NCBI GenBank assembly: GCA_011390635.1
Contig: JAABSA010000007.1
Coordinates: 58,772-122,771 of the forward strand
Direction of reading: 5' to 3'
Origin: Desulfotignum sp.
GTDB taxonomy: Bacteria; Desulfobacterota; Desulfobacteria; Desulfobacterales; Desulfobacteraceae
Length of the DNA: 64,000 nucleotides
Shown here: in pieces, positions 18,432-26,651 of the stretch
Position numbering within the stretch: position 1 is the stretch's first letter
Layout: each line of letters begins with the position of its first letter
Notes under the pieces: model-generated
What the model was told of the DNA's origin: nothing
Seen by the model: only the letters and a program-made list of their open reading frames with translations
Databases searched by the model: none
Translations under genes and position numbers: made by a program

Positions 18432-19711
18432 TTTTTGACCTTGAGGCAGAGCATCAGGGTGAAGGCGATGGCGGCGATCAGGATCAGGATGGAAAACGCT
18501 GCTGTGTAATTGAGAAAGTGGTCAAACAGCAGGCCGGTGACAAAGGGTCCCAATGCCCCGCCGGTGGTGCCGAAGAAAACCGCGATGCTGAATACGCTGC
18601 CATGGGACCGGATACCGAACAGCTCCGCCACCATGGGGGAGATAGCCGTGAAAAAGCCGCCGTGGGCAATGCCGTAAACCATGGCAAAGGCATACATCTC
18701 CCACAGGGTATCGGCCCGGGTCAGCCAGAGCAGTGCCGTGAGCAGCAGGATAAAGCAAATCACCATGATGGTCTTGCTGCCGGTCCGGTCGATGAGCATG
18801 CCACCCGCAAACCGGCCCGCCATGGAAATGGCCCCGATGGTGGCCAATATCCCGGCTGCCCGATGGGGCGGGATGCCCATATCCCGGCCATAGGGAACGA
18901 TATGGATCATGATGCTCATCAGACAGAAGGTTGTCAGCAGGTAGGAAAGGCACAGCAGCCAGAGTTTTGGAGATTTGAGTGCCATGGAAAAATCGATACC
19001 TGTGGTCTGAACGGGTCGGAGGATCTGGTACCTTCGGATGTTCAGCTCTGGACCGAATCCGACATCTGAAGCCGTGTTTGCAGAATCATCAGCATTGGAC
19101 AAACCAGATGAACCGGCATCGTATATATCCGGATCCCGGTAAAGCAGCTGGGAGATGGCGATGAGCAGGACAGCCGCAACAATTCCCATGATGATGAAGG
19201 CGTTCTGGAACCCAATCCAGGCAATAAGAAAACTGGCCAGGACAGGAATGGTAAGCTGACCGGCACCGGTACCCACTTTGACCAGGCCGGTCATTTTTCC
19301 CCGGTTCAGGGCAAACCAGCGGGCCACGGTGGTCAGGGCAATGATCTCCACGGCGGACAACCCGATGCCGAATATCAGGCCGAACGTCAGGTACAGCTGA
19401 AAAAGGGTGGACACGCCAGCGGTGAGGCTGAACCCCAGGCCCAGGAAAATGGCCCCGATGGTCATGAGAATCCTGGGACCGAACCGGTCATTGAGACGGC
19501 CCACCAGCATACCGAACAGGCCGGTGATGAAAAAGGCGGTTGAGGAAGCCCCGGAAATAGCAGCTCTTTGCCAGTCAAACGTTTCCATTAGTGGATTGAA
19601 AAACACCCCATAGGAGATATAGGTTCCCACCCCCACGGCCTGGATGCTGAAACAGGCTGCTGTTATGATATGGCCGTAGCTGTCCCGGTGTCTCCGGGAA
19701 CCGGTTGTCAT
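18428..19711 (-). CDS. Major facilitator superfamily transporter, OxlT/monocarboxylate-like
   Basis: The protein has 427 residues and about 12 membrane segments. The N-terminal half has YGVFFNPLMETFDW and GRLNDRFGPR, the loop 2-3 motif typical of the oxalate/formate antiporter and monocarboxylate branch. The substrate is unknown but is likely a carboxylate. Its start overlaps the end of the DUF1638-hydantoinase gene by 4 bases, so the two are translationally coupled and probably act on the same compound. Confidence 0.82.
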   Translation of the reverse strand: MTTGSRRHRDSYGHIITAACFSIQAVGVGTYISYGVFFNPLMETFDWQRAAISGASSTAFFITGLFGMLVGRLNDRFGPRILMTIGAIFLGLGFSLTAGVSTLFQLYLTFGLIFGIGLSAVEIIALTTVARWFALNRGKMTGLVKVGTGAGQLTIPVLASFLIAWIGFQNAFIIMGIVAAVLLIAISQLLYRDPDIYDAGSSGLSNADDSANTASDVGFGPELNIRRYQILRPVQTTGIDFSMALKSPKLWLLCLSYLLTTFCLMSIMIHIVPYGRDMGIPPHRAAGILATIGAISMAGRFAGGMLIDRTGSKTIMVICFILLLTALLWLTRADTLWEMYAFAMVYGIAHGGFFTAISPMVAELFGIRSHGSVFSIAVFFGTTGGALGPFVTGLLFDHFLNYTAAFSILILIAAIAFTLMLCLKVKN

Positions 19712-22524
19712 GCCGGTATCGCTTTTCTGACCACCCGGTCCGGCCGGCCGGTGAGGGTGGCCTGGATCACCCGTTCCATGAAGATGGGGTCACCGGATGC
19801 GGTTTTCGGGGCCTTGTCCTTGATGGACAGGGTCACGGTGCGGCAGGAGGTGCCGGCGGCCTGTCCCAGGTCCCGGACCTTTTGCACCAGGGTGTCTTTG
19901 GCAAAAGTATCGGCTGTGTTAAATTCTGTAAACTGGCGGGTGCCGGCAATGCCTTCCACCATGAAACCGCCCTGGTGGCCCGGCGTAATACGGATCTGAC
20001 GGTGAACCATCACATCCGAGGTGATGGCACCGATGGCGTTGGCCACATCCGCATCCTTCGGCAGAATCGCCTCCGCCCCCAGGGCCCGGGCAGCATCGGG
20101 CAGAAAAAATCCGATGGGTGCCCCGATGCCGATCACGGGCCGCTTCAGATCGATGCGCACCTGAAAATCCGGGCTGCCGCCGGCCATCAGGTTGTTGATC
20201 AATGCCTGGCATACCGGGCAGGAACTCAACCCCTCCGGATCGATTTCATCATCCAGCTGCCGCTTGAGCAGCTCCAGGGTCAGGCGCCGGGTCCCCTTTT
20301 CCAGGAGCAAAGAGATCATATCGGTCATCTCCATGCCGGCCAGCCGGGCCATGAAGTCGCAGTATGCCCCGGCTGCTGCCCGGTCCCACCGGGTGAACCT
20401 GCCCTGGATATGCAGCAGGTCGGTGAAGGTCAGTCCGCACCGCTGAACAGCGAACCGTTCCTCCAGCCGGGCCAGGGGCAGGCCCGCATCGGTGAGCACC
20501 CCGGTTTTGGTAACCAGTTCTTCTATGGACCAGGGCCGCTGGGTGACCAGAGACATCACCTTCTCCTCCATGGGGGTGAGCTGCGACAGCGCCACCGATC
20601 CGGTAGCGGTGATGAGCTGCATTTTTTGGGTGGACAAGGTGAACCGGTTCAGGTGATGTTTGACATACTCCAGGGCCGCATCGGTCCCGGGCCGGTTTTG
20701 TGCCAGCCAGGCGATGGGGGCTACCCGGCCGGGACCGATGGAAAATTCCCCTTTTTCAAGGGCGATCAGGCTGTCTCCCCCCAGACCGGTAGTGCGGATG
20801 TCCAGGGCCTGGACATGGGTCCGGCGGCCCCCCACTTTCGAGCCTTTTTGATTGAGGCGCACCAGGTTGTTTTTCAAAGCAGCCGTGTCCGTGGTGGTGC
20901 CGCCCATGTCCACCACCAGGGCATCGGTTCTGCCGGTAAGATGCCGTGCCCCGGCCACAGAAGCAGCCGGTCCCGACAAAATGGTTTCCACAGGCCGCTT
21001 TTTTGCCATGGCTGCATCCATGAGGGTGCCATCCCCTTTGACCACCACGATGGGGGCGGTGATATTGAACCGGTCCAGCACCTGCTCTACATCGGTAAGC
21101 AGGTGTTTGAGCCGGGGGATGATTCTTGCGTTTAGCATGGCGGTAACGGCACGGGTTTCAAAGTTCAGGGTGTCGGACAGTTCATGGCCGCAGCTGACAA
21201 ACAGGCAGGTGTGGTCCTGCAGCACCTGTTTGACCGCCAGTTCATGGGCCGGGTTCACCGCGCCCGCATATCCTGATACGGCAAAGGCGGTGACACCATG
21301 ATTGCGAATCATGCGGTCCGCAATGGTTTTGATCTGGTCCGGGTCCACCGGTGTTTTTTCCCGGCCGGCAATGTCCAGTCCGCCCTGGATCACGGCCTTG
21401 GGAGAATAGGCAATGGTATGGTCATCCAGGCCCGGTGGCGGCATCAGCAGCATGCCCACGATCTGTCCTTCGTTTTCCACAATGGCGTTGGTGGCCAGGG
21501 TGGTGGACAGGGCCACCAGCGCCACTTTGGCCAGCTGTTCCGGCTCCAGCCGGCGGAGCGCATTTTCGATGCCGATGGTGAAATCCCATTTGGTGGTCAA
21601 CGCCTTGGCCTTGCAGCAGGTAGTGCGGTGTTCCAGGTCATATACCACGGTATCGGTGTAGGTGCCGCCGGCATCGATGCCCAGGCCGGTGTGGATCTCC
21701 AGGCCGGCATCCGTGTCCGGCCTGTCGGAGGAAACCACACAAACGGTTTGCGGCCCCGTGGTTTCATGGGCATACTCCCACTCCGGACTGGCGGTGAGGG
21801 ATGATATTACCGGGTCAAAGGCGATCGTATGGCCGGGCGGTACCACCAGGACTCCCGGGGTGGATTCGGTGACCGTCAGCATCTGGCGGATCAGGTCCTG
21901 GTCTCCTTTGATTCGTTCAAAGCGCCATCCGTATTCATCAGCCATATCTTTTGCCATACGCTCGTATTTGGCGGCCTGGCCGGACCGGGTTTCGATGAAA
22001 GCGGCCCGCTGATAGTTCTTCTGCCAGGAGTTGAGAAATGCAAAGGTCTGGTCTGCCGCTGTCTGTCCATGGGCGTTTTTCACATCCTCATACACCAGCT
22101 GGCGGTTTCCGAACCAGGCCCGGCCCCGGCGCTGGGAAACCGGCACCGCTTTTTCCTCGCACCATCCGGCAGACAGATAATAGGTGCCGGGATATGTTTT
22201 GAACTGCTCCTGATAAGCGGCATCCCCCCCCAGAAACAGGGCGATGCAGTCATGAACCCTGGGGATCACCAGGGGTATTTCCCGGGATTTCAGTCCCACC
22301 GTGCCTTTGCCGCAGATCCCGTACCCGATGATGATGCGGTCCGTATCTCCTTGATCTGAAATCTGATCGATTGCCTCCTGGACCTGGGTGTTGAGCATGT
22401 GGGGATTTTCATGAAGCCCGGCTTCCAGGAATTTGTATACCGGTTCCAGGCCCATTTCCCGGGCAACTTCTTTTATGTCCCTGGCCAGTACCGCGCAGGC
22501 AATGACATGGGGTTTGGATTTCAT
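19708..22524 (-). CDS. DUF1638 domain fused to a hydantoinase/oxoprolinase (HyuA-type) ATPase domain
   Basis: The protein has 938 residues. About residues 1-215 match DUF1638, with IGYGICGKGTVGLKS and IPRVHDCIALFLGG. From about 285 the chain becomes a HyuA-like ASKHA protein: GLGIDAGGTYTDT, LSTTLATNAIVE and VVDMGGTTTDTA. In relatives this fold binds ATP and opens cyclic imides or lactams such as hydantoin and 5-oxoproline. No HyuB-type partner lies next to it. The function of DUF1638 is unknown; the fusion could be a substrate-specific hydrolase or an ATP-dependent activator. It is divergent from the GntR gene, with two palindromes in the 177-base gap. Confidence 0.8.
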   Translation of the reverse strand: MKSKPHVIACAVLARDIKEVAREMGLEPVYKFLEAGLHENPHMLNTQVQEAIDQISDQGDTDRIIIGYGICGKGTVGLKSREIPLVIPRVHDCIALFLGGDAAYQEQFKTYPGTYYLSAGWCEEKAVPVSQRRGRAWFGNRQLVYEDVKNAHGQTAADQTFAFLNSWQKNYQRAAFIETRSGQAAKYERMAKDMADEYGWRFERIKGDQDLIRQMLTVTESTPGVLVVPPGHTIAFDPVISSLTASPEWEYAHETTGPQTVCVVSSDRPDTDAGLEIHTGLGIDAGGTYTDTVVYDLEHRTTCCKAKALTTKWDFTIGIENALRRLEPEQLAKVALVALSTTLATNAIVENEGQIVGMLLMPPPGLDDHTIAYSPKAVIQGGLDIAGREKTPVDPDQIKTIADRMIRNHGVTAFAVSGYAGAVNPAHELAVKQVLQDHTCLFVSCGHELSDTLNFETRAVTAMLNARIIPRLKHLLTDVEQVLDRFNITAPIVVVKGDGTLMDAAMAKKRPVETILSGPAASVAGARHLTGRTDALVVDMGGTTTDTAALKNNLVRLNQKGSKVGGRRTHVQALDIRTTGLGGDSLIALEKGEFSIGPGRVAPIAWLAQNRPGTDAALEYVKHHLNRFTLSTQKMQLITATGSVALSQLTPMEEKVMSLVTQRPWSIEELVTKTGVLTDAGLPLARLEERFAVQRCGLTFTDLLHIQGRFTRWDRAAAGAYCDFMARLAGMEMTDMISLLLEKGTRRLTLELLKRQLDDEIDPEGLSSCPVCQALINNLMAGGSPDFQVRIDLKRPVIGIGAPIGFFLPDAARALGAEAILPKDADVANAIGAITSDVMVHRQIRITPGHQGGFMVEGIAGTRQFTEFNTADTFAKDTLVQKVRDLGQAAGTSCRTVTLSIKDKAPKTASGDPIFMERVIQATLTGRPDRVVRKAIPA

Positions 22525-22563
22525 ATCCTGTTCCTTGAACTGGGTATTTTATGCAATTAATCA

Positions 22564-22580
22564 GCATAAAGATCTTATGC
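22564..22580. promoter_or_regulatory. Inverted repeat upstream of the DUF1638-hydantoinase gene
   Basis: GCATAAAGATCTTATGC has 6-base arms around a 5-base centre. It lies 40 bases upstream of the leftward gene and about 60 bases from the GntR-type palindrome. It could be an operator for the leftward operon, but the protein that binds it is unknown. Confidence 0.4.
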
Positions 22581-22617
22581 GTAATCTGTCAACGATTTTC
22601 TTTTTGAAAAAAAAACC

Positions 22618-22649
22618 TTGACAGCAATTTTCAGCAAATTGTATACAAT
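22618..22649 (+). promoter_or_regulatory. Sigma-70 promoter with overlapping GntR-type operator
   Basis: A consensus -35 TTGACA (22618-22623) is followed after 18 bases by TATACA (22642-22647). The -10 box lies inside the perfect palindrome ATTGTATACAAT (22638-22649), which matches the TNGTNNNACNA type of site used by FCD-class GntR proteins. It is about 55 bases upstream of the gntR start. Autorepression that is relieved by an effector is the simplest reading. Confidence 0.65.
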
Positions 22650-22701
22650 AAACAATAGACGATAACCCAGTTACCGAAAAAGACCTTATGGATACGACGC
22701 T

Positions 22702-23409
22702 ATGAAGGTTAAATCCCTTACCGATATGACCAGGGACTATATTGAAAATTTAATTGTAACCAATGAATTCACACCGGGTCAGCAGATCAAGGAGGATGAT
22801 ATTGCTGAACGGCTGGGTGTCAGCCGTCCGCCCATACGAGAGGCTTTCAAAGCCCTTGAAGAACAGGGTCTGGTGGTGAGAAAACCCCGGAGAGGGGCGT
22901 TTGTACCGGAAATGACGGAAACAGATGTCAAAGAAATTTACATGCTCAAGGCCTCTCTTTATTCCCTTGCCACATCCCTGGCAATGGACCGGTTCAGTGA
23001 CAGGCACCGCAAAACCCTCTGCGCCATTGTTCACCGCATGACACAGGCTGCTGACACCGGTGATTGTGATATTTTGAAGTATCAGAAAATACACCAGAAA
23101 TTTCATGTGATGATCATGGAAGTTGCGGGCAATCAACGGCTGCTGAACTTTGCATCAAATCTTCACAAGCAGATCCGGCGGTTCAGTTATCAGACCCTTC
23201 ATTACCGGGAACACCTGAATACCTCCTGTGCGTACCATGAACAGATTGTTCAGAAAATTTTTGACAAAGACACGGAAGGCGCCTGCCGACTGATGTCCGA
23301 TCATGTGATGGACGCCATGAATTTTCTGTTGAACCTGTCATGTTTTTCACCTGCAGACAAAAACAACAAAGACCAGAAATTAAAACAACCAAATCTGTTA
23401 ACCAATTGA
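22702..23409 (+). CDS. GntR-family transcriptional regulator (FCD subfamily)
   Basis: The protein has 235 residues. The winged helix-turn-helix lies at about 10-72 (IAERLGVSRPPIREAFKALE), and an FCD effector domain at about 78-215 contains several His and Asp positions that could bind a metal and carboxylate. FCD regulators usually respond to organic acids. It stands at the head of the island between divergent catabolic operons, 8 bases before the aldehyde dehydrogenase gene, and probably controls both arms through the palindromes upstream. Confidence 0.88.
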   Translation: MKVKSLTDMTRDYIENLIVTNEFTPGQQIKEDDIAERLGVSRPPIREAFKALEEQGLVVRKPRRGAFVPEMTETDVKEIYMLKASLYSLATSLAMDRFSDRHRKTLCAIVHRMTQAADTGDCDILKYQKIHQKFHVMIMEVAGNQRLLNFASNLHKQIRRFSYQTLHYREHLNTSCAYHEQIVQKIFDKDTEGACRLMSDHVMDAMNFLLNLSCFSPADKNNKDQKLKQPNLLTN

Positions 23410-23417
23410 GGAAAAAA

Positions 23418-24902
23418 ATGGCAATTTTACCGGAAGTTGAAAAAAATTATGGAAAACTGAAGCTGTATATCGATGGCGAGTGGGTAGATTCGGCTGCGCC
23501 CGATGTGTCTGAGACCACCAACCCGGCAACCGGAGAGGTGATCGCCACCTTTCCAACTGCAACGGATGCTGAGGTGGATAAGGCCGTGGCATCGGCCCAG
23601 GCTGCCCTTGCGGAGTGGAAACAGGTGCCGGTCAGAGACAAGGCCCGGTACCTGTTTGACCTGAGAGGAAAATTCGAAGAACACAACGACCGGTTGTGCC
23701 GGATACTGGTACAGGATCACGGCCGCACTATGGGTGAGGCCAGGGGAACCCTCCGCCGGTGTATCGAAAACATTGAATCCGCCTGTGCCGCCCTGCTGCT
23801 GCTCACCAAGGGAGAGCAGGTCAATGATCTGGCAAGGGGACTGGACCAGACCCTGATCTGGGAACCCCGGGGGGTATTTCTCATTGTCACACCCAACAAT
23901 ATTCCCATGCACGCCTGGTCTTCCTTTGTCCCCTATGCCCTGGCCAGCGGTTGCCCGGTTGTTGTGAGTCCCAGCAAGGATGTGCCGGTCAGTGCCAAAG
24001 CTATTTTTGATGTGGTGGATATGGTGGATGGATTTCCCAAAGGATTGATGAACCTGGTGTACGGGGGGCGGCATATCAATGCCAGAATCCTGGAAAATCC
24101 CCATGTCAAAGGGGTGGGATTCATCGGATCTACCGGTGTCGGACGGCAGTTGTTCGCCCAGGCCGGAAAACTGGGCAAAGAGGCTTCCATTAACGGCAAT
24201 GGGAAAAACCACGTGGTGCTGATGCCGGATACTTCCGTTGATCAGGTAGTCCAGGGCATACTGCGGGGCTGCTACGGCATGGCCGGCCAGCGGTGCCTGG
24301 GGGCGGATAACCTGATTCTCATCGGGGATGTGTATGACCGATTCAAAGAGGTGTTTGTGGCGGCTTCCGCTGCCATGAAAATGGGATACGGTCTGGATGA
24401 AACAGTAGAACTGGGCCCGCTGGTTTCACAGACAGGTCGTCAGAAAGTGCTTGATTTCATTGAAAAAGGAATTCAGGAAGGCGGAAAACTGATTCTGGAC
24501 GGCAGAAATGTGGCGGTTCCAGGATGTGAAAACGGTTATTTTGTCGGCCCGACGATTTTTGACAATGTCACCCCTGATATGTTCATCGCCCGGGAGGAAT
24601 CCTTTGGACCGGTCGCCAACCTGATGCGCGCAAAAGACCTGGATGAGGCACTGGACTGGATTAACAATAAGGATGATTACGGCCATTCCGCCTGTATTTT
24701 TACACAAAGCGGCCAGCATGCCCGCAGATTCATCAAAGAAGCGGATGTGGGGAATGTGGGAGTCAATGTGCCGGTGCCGCAGCCTTATGCATTTTTTCCC
24801 CTGGGATCAAAAAATGAATCCGCCCAGGGGGTTGCCAAAAGCCGGATAGATTCCATGCGGCTGTTCATGGACCAGAAAACGGTTACGGAACGTTGGGGAT
24901 GA
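23418..24902 (+). CDS. Aldehyde dehydrogenase of the methylmalonate-semialdehyde dehydrogenase type
   Basis: The protein has 494 residues. The catalytic Cys lies at about 293 in MAGQRCLG. The usual general-base segment ELGGKN reads NGNGKNHVV, lacking the Glu. This pattern, together with GYFVGPTIFDNVT and VPVPQPYAFFPLG, resembles MmsA/IolA enzymes, which are CoA-acylating and decarboxylating. In the cluster context a 2-formyl carboxylate is a plausible substrate. ATG at 23418 has GAGG in the expected place; the longer frame from 23340 overlaps gntR. CoA dependence is inferred from family, not shown by the sequence. Confidence 0.82.
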   Translation: MAILPEVEKNYGKLKLYIDGEWVDSAAPDVSETTNPATGEVIATFPTATDAEVDKAVASAQAALAEWKQVPVRDKARYLFDLRGKFEEHNDRLCRILVQDHGRTMGEARGTLRRCIENIESACAALLLLTKGEQVNDLARGLDQTLIWEPRGVFLIVTPNNIPMHAWSSFVPYALASGCPVVVSPSKDVPVSAKAIFDVVDMVDGFPKGLMNLVYGGRHINARILENPHVKGVGFIGSTGVGRQLFAQAGKLGKEASINGNGKNHVVLMPDTSVDQVVQGILRGCYGMAGQRCLGADNLILIGDVYDRFKEVFVAASAAMKMGYGLDETVELGPLVSQTGRQKVLDFIEKGIQEGGKLILDGRNVAVPGCENGYFVGPTIFDNVTPDMFIAREESFGPVANLMRAKDLDEALDWINNKDDYGHSACIFTQSGQHARRFIKEADVGNVGVNVPVPQPYAFFPLGSKNESAQGVAKSRIDSMRLFMDQKTVTERWG

Positions 24903-24909
24903 TTTTTCT

Positions 24910-24930
24910 GATTTTCAACGGCTGAAAATC
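24910..24930. promoter_or_regulatory. Intergenic hairpin between aldehyde dehydrogenase and dctP
   Basis: GATTTTCA and TGAAAATC form a perfect 8-base stem around ACGGC. No T tract follows, so it is unlikely to be a strong terminator. It may stabilise or separate mRNA segments. Confidence 0.4.
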
Positions 24931-24964
24931 AACAACACAATAATTATTGAGAAGGGAGTACAAC

Positions 24965-26023
24965 ATGGACAAAAAAAGCGTTTTCAAACGGTTTTGTTTC
25001 GCGGCTGCCGTGCTGTTTTCATTGGCAGGAGTGGTGTGTTTTTCCGGGACGGCAACAGCGGCAGATGAAAAAATCAACATCCGGTTCAGCACCTGGCATG
25101 TTCCAAGTGGTGCGGATGTCCAGAAACTTTGGATTCCCATGCTGGAAGAGATGAAAAAGAGAAGTAACGGACGTATTACCTATAATATGTATGCCGGCGG
25201 TGCACTGGGAAAGGGAGCGGATCATTATGATATCATCAAGACCGGTCTGTCCGACATGGGCTATGCCACATTGAGCTGGACCCCGGGCCGTTTTCCGCTG
25301 TCGGATGTGCTGTCTTCCCCCATTACCTGCCCGGCAAAATGGAAAGGCGCTGAAGCCGGCATGGCCATGCATGACCGCCTGCTGCATACGGAATTCAAGG
25401 ACATCAAGGTGCTGCATATCAACAACTGTGTGATGGCCCATCTGTGGACCACCAGAAAAGTTACACATCTTGCCGATGTCAAGGGAATGAAAATCAGGAG
25501 TCCGGGCGGTCTTCAGACCAAGGCGCTGGAGGCTCTGGGAGCCATACCCATATTCATGCCTCTGGGAGATGTCTACATGTCCATGGAAACCGGAGTTATC
25601 GACGGGGTTGTTACCTGCCCGGCCCTGATCAAGGCCTTTAAGCTGGATGAAGTGGCCAAATACGGTGTTCCCACATCCTTTGGCTGCGTTTCAGAAGGCT
25701 TGTTTGTCAACGATCGGTTCTGGAAAAAGGTGCCTGACGATCTGAAACCGATCATTGAAGAAGTAGGCCGGGACGCCTATAAAATTGCCGGCATTTTTGA
25801 CGAAACCTGGTATGAGGAAACCATGAACGGGTTTGGTGAAAAAGTGGAAATTCTTCCGTTGAGTGATTCGGAGCAGAAAATCTGGGATAAGAAATTCAGT
25901 GAAGTGATGGTTGCCTGGGCAGAGGATCTCGAAGCAAAGGGACTTCCGGCCAAAAAAGCCCTTGTGATGTTCAAGGAAGAATTAAGCAAGGTGGACGTGC
26001 CTTTTGATGCCTGTCCCTATTAA
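24965..26023 (+). CDS. TRAP transporter substrate-binding protein (DctP), island transporter
   Basis: The 352-residue protein starts with a signal peptide: basic MDKKSVFKR, a hydrophobic core, and a cleavage-like ATAADE near residue 31. DctP family segments include INIRFSTWHVP, GGALGKGADHYD, MKIRSPGG and the substrate-gating region ETGVIDGVV. It binds an organic acid in the periplasm and delivers it to the DctQM membrane parts encoded next. ATG at 24965 has a good GAAGGGAG site. The ligand cannot be read from the sequence, but the operon suggests an aromatic or heterocyclic carboxylate. Confidence 0.9.
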   Translation: MDKKSVFKRFCFAAAVLFSLAGVVCFSGTATAADEKINIRFSTWHVPSGADVQKLWIPMLEEMKKRSNGRITYNMYAGGALGKGADHYDIIKTGLSDMGYATLSWTPGRFPLSDVLSSPITCPAKWKGAEAGMAMHDRLLHTEFKDIKVLHINNCVMAHLWTTRKVTHLADVKGMKIRSPGGLQTKALEALGAIPIFMPLGDVYMSMETGVIDGVVTCPALIKAFKLDEVAKYGVPTSFGCVSEGLFVNDRFWKKVPDDLKPIIEEVGRDAYKIAGIFDETWYEETMNGFGEKVEILPLSDSEQKIWDKKFSEVMVAWAEDLEAKGLPAKKALVMFKEELSKVDVPFDACPY

Positions 26024-26043
26024 CCCGTAATTTGGATATGCCG

Positions 26044-26077
26044 GATTCGGACTGCATCTGAAAATGCAGTCCGAATC
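26044..26077. promoter_or_regulatory. Perfect 14-base hairpin after dctP
   Basis: GATTCGGACTGCAT and its exact reverse complement flank the 6-base loop CTGAAA. No T run follows. It sits 20 bases after the dctP stop and before dctQ. The likely roles are protecting the dctP message from 3' decay, so that the binding protein is made in excess, or partial attenuation. Confidence 0.7.
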
Positions 26078-26107
26078 TGATAAAAACTGATATTGGAATA
26101 TGAAATC

Positions 26108-26629
26108 ATGAAGCATACGCCTGCATGGAAGATGAGGATGGATAAGGGTATCGGCTGGTTGAGCCGGGCTGGAATGGCCATCGGCATGGGCTGGGTCTTG
26201 CTGATGATGTTTCTGACCACCCTGGATGTGGTATTGCGTTACTTTTTTTCCAGCCCAATTCCCGGTGCTTTGGAGGTAAGTGAAATTATGCTGGCCATAT
26301 TCGGTATCCTGGGAATAGCCTATACCCATGGAGTCGGTGCCAATGTCCGTGTGACCATGCTGGTGGAGAAACTGCCCACCCGGGCAGCCGCTGTTTTGAA
26401 TCTGGTAACGGGACTGTTGGGTTTTCAGATCATCATCATGCTGGTGTGGTATGGAGTTGTGATGGGAATGGAGGAATACCGGTTTGGTACCACCACGGAC
26501 AGCCTGGGAATTCCCTTATATCCGATTCATTTCCTGCTGCCTGTGGGAGCGTTTTTGCTGTCTCTGGAAATTGTGAAGGAAATGATTGCATCTTTGTCTG
26601 AAATCATCACCGGACATGCCTTAGAATAA
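26108..26629 (+). CDS. TRAP transporter small permease (DctQ)
   Basis: The protein has about 173 residues and four membrane segments. The DctQ pattern is visible: DVVLRYFFSSPIPGALEVSEIMLAI, then IAYTHGVGANVRVTMLVEKLP. It connects the binding protein to the large permease. ATG at 26108 is used; an in-frame TTG at 26093 is less likely. It is followed 22 bases later by dctM. Confidence 0.88.
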   Translation: MKHTPAWKMRMDKGIGWLSRAGMAIGMGWVLLMMFLTTLDVVLRYFFSSPIPGALEVSEIMLAIFGILGIAYTHGVGANVRVTMLVEKLPTRAAAVLNLVTGLLGFQIIIMLVWYGVVMGMEEYRFGTTTDSLGIPLYPIHFLLPVGAFLLSLEIVKEMIASLSEIITGHALE

Positions 26630-26651
26630 CCCAACAGGAAAGAACAGGAAA

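Noticed and set aside
19705..21135. 476-codon open frame antisense to the DUF1638-hydantoinase gene
   Set aside because: It has no recognisable domains and mirrors the codon pattern of the real gene, which has clear motifs along its length.
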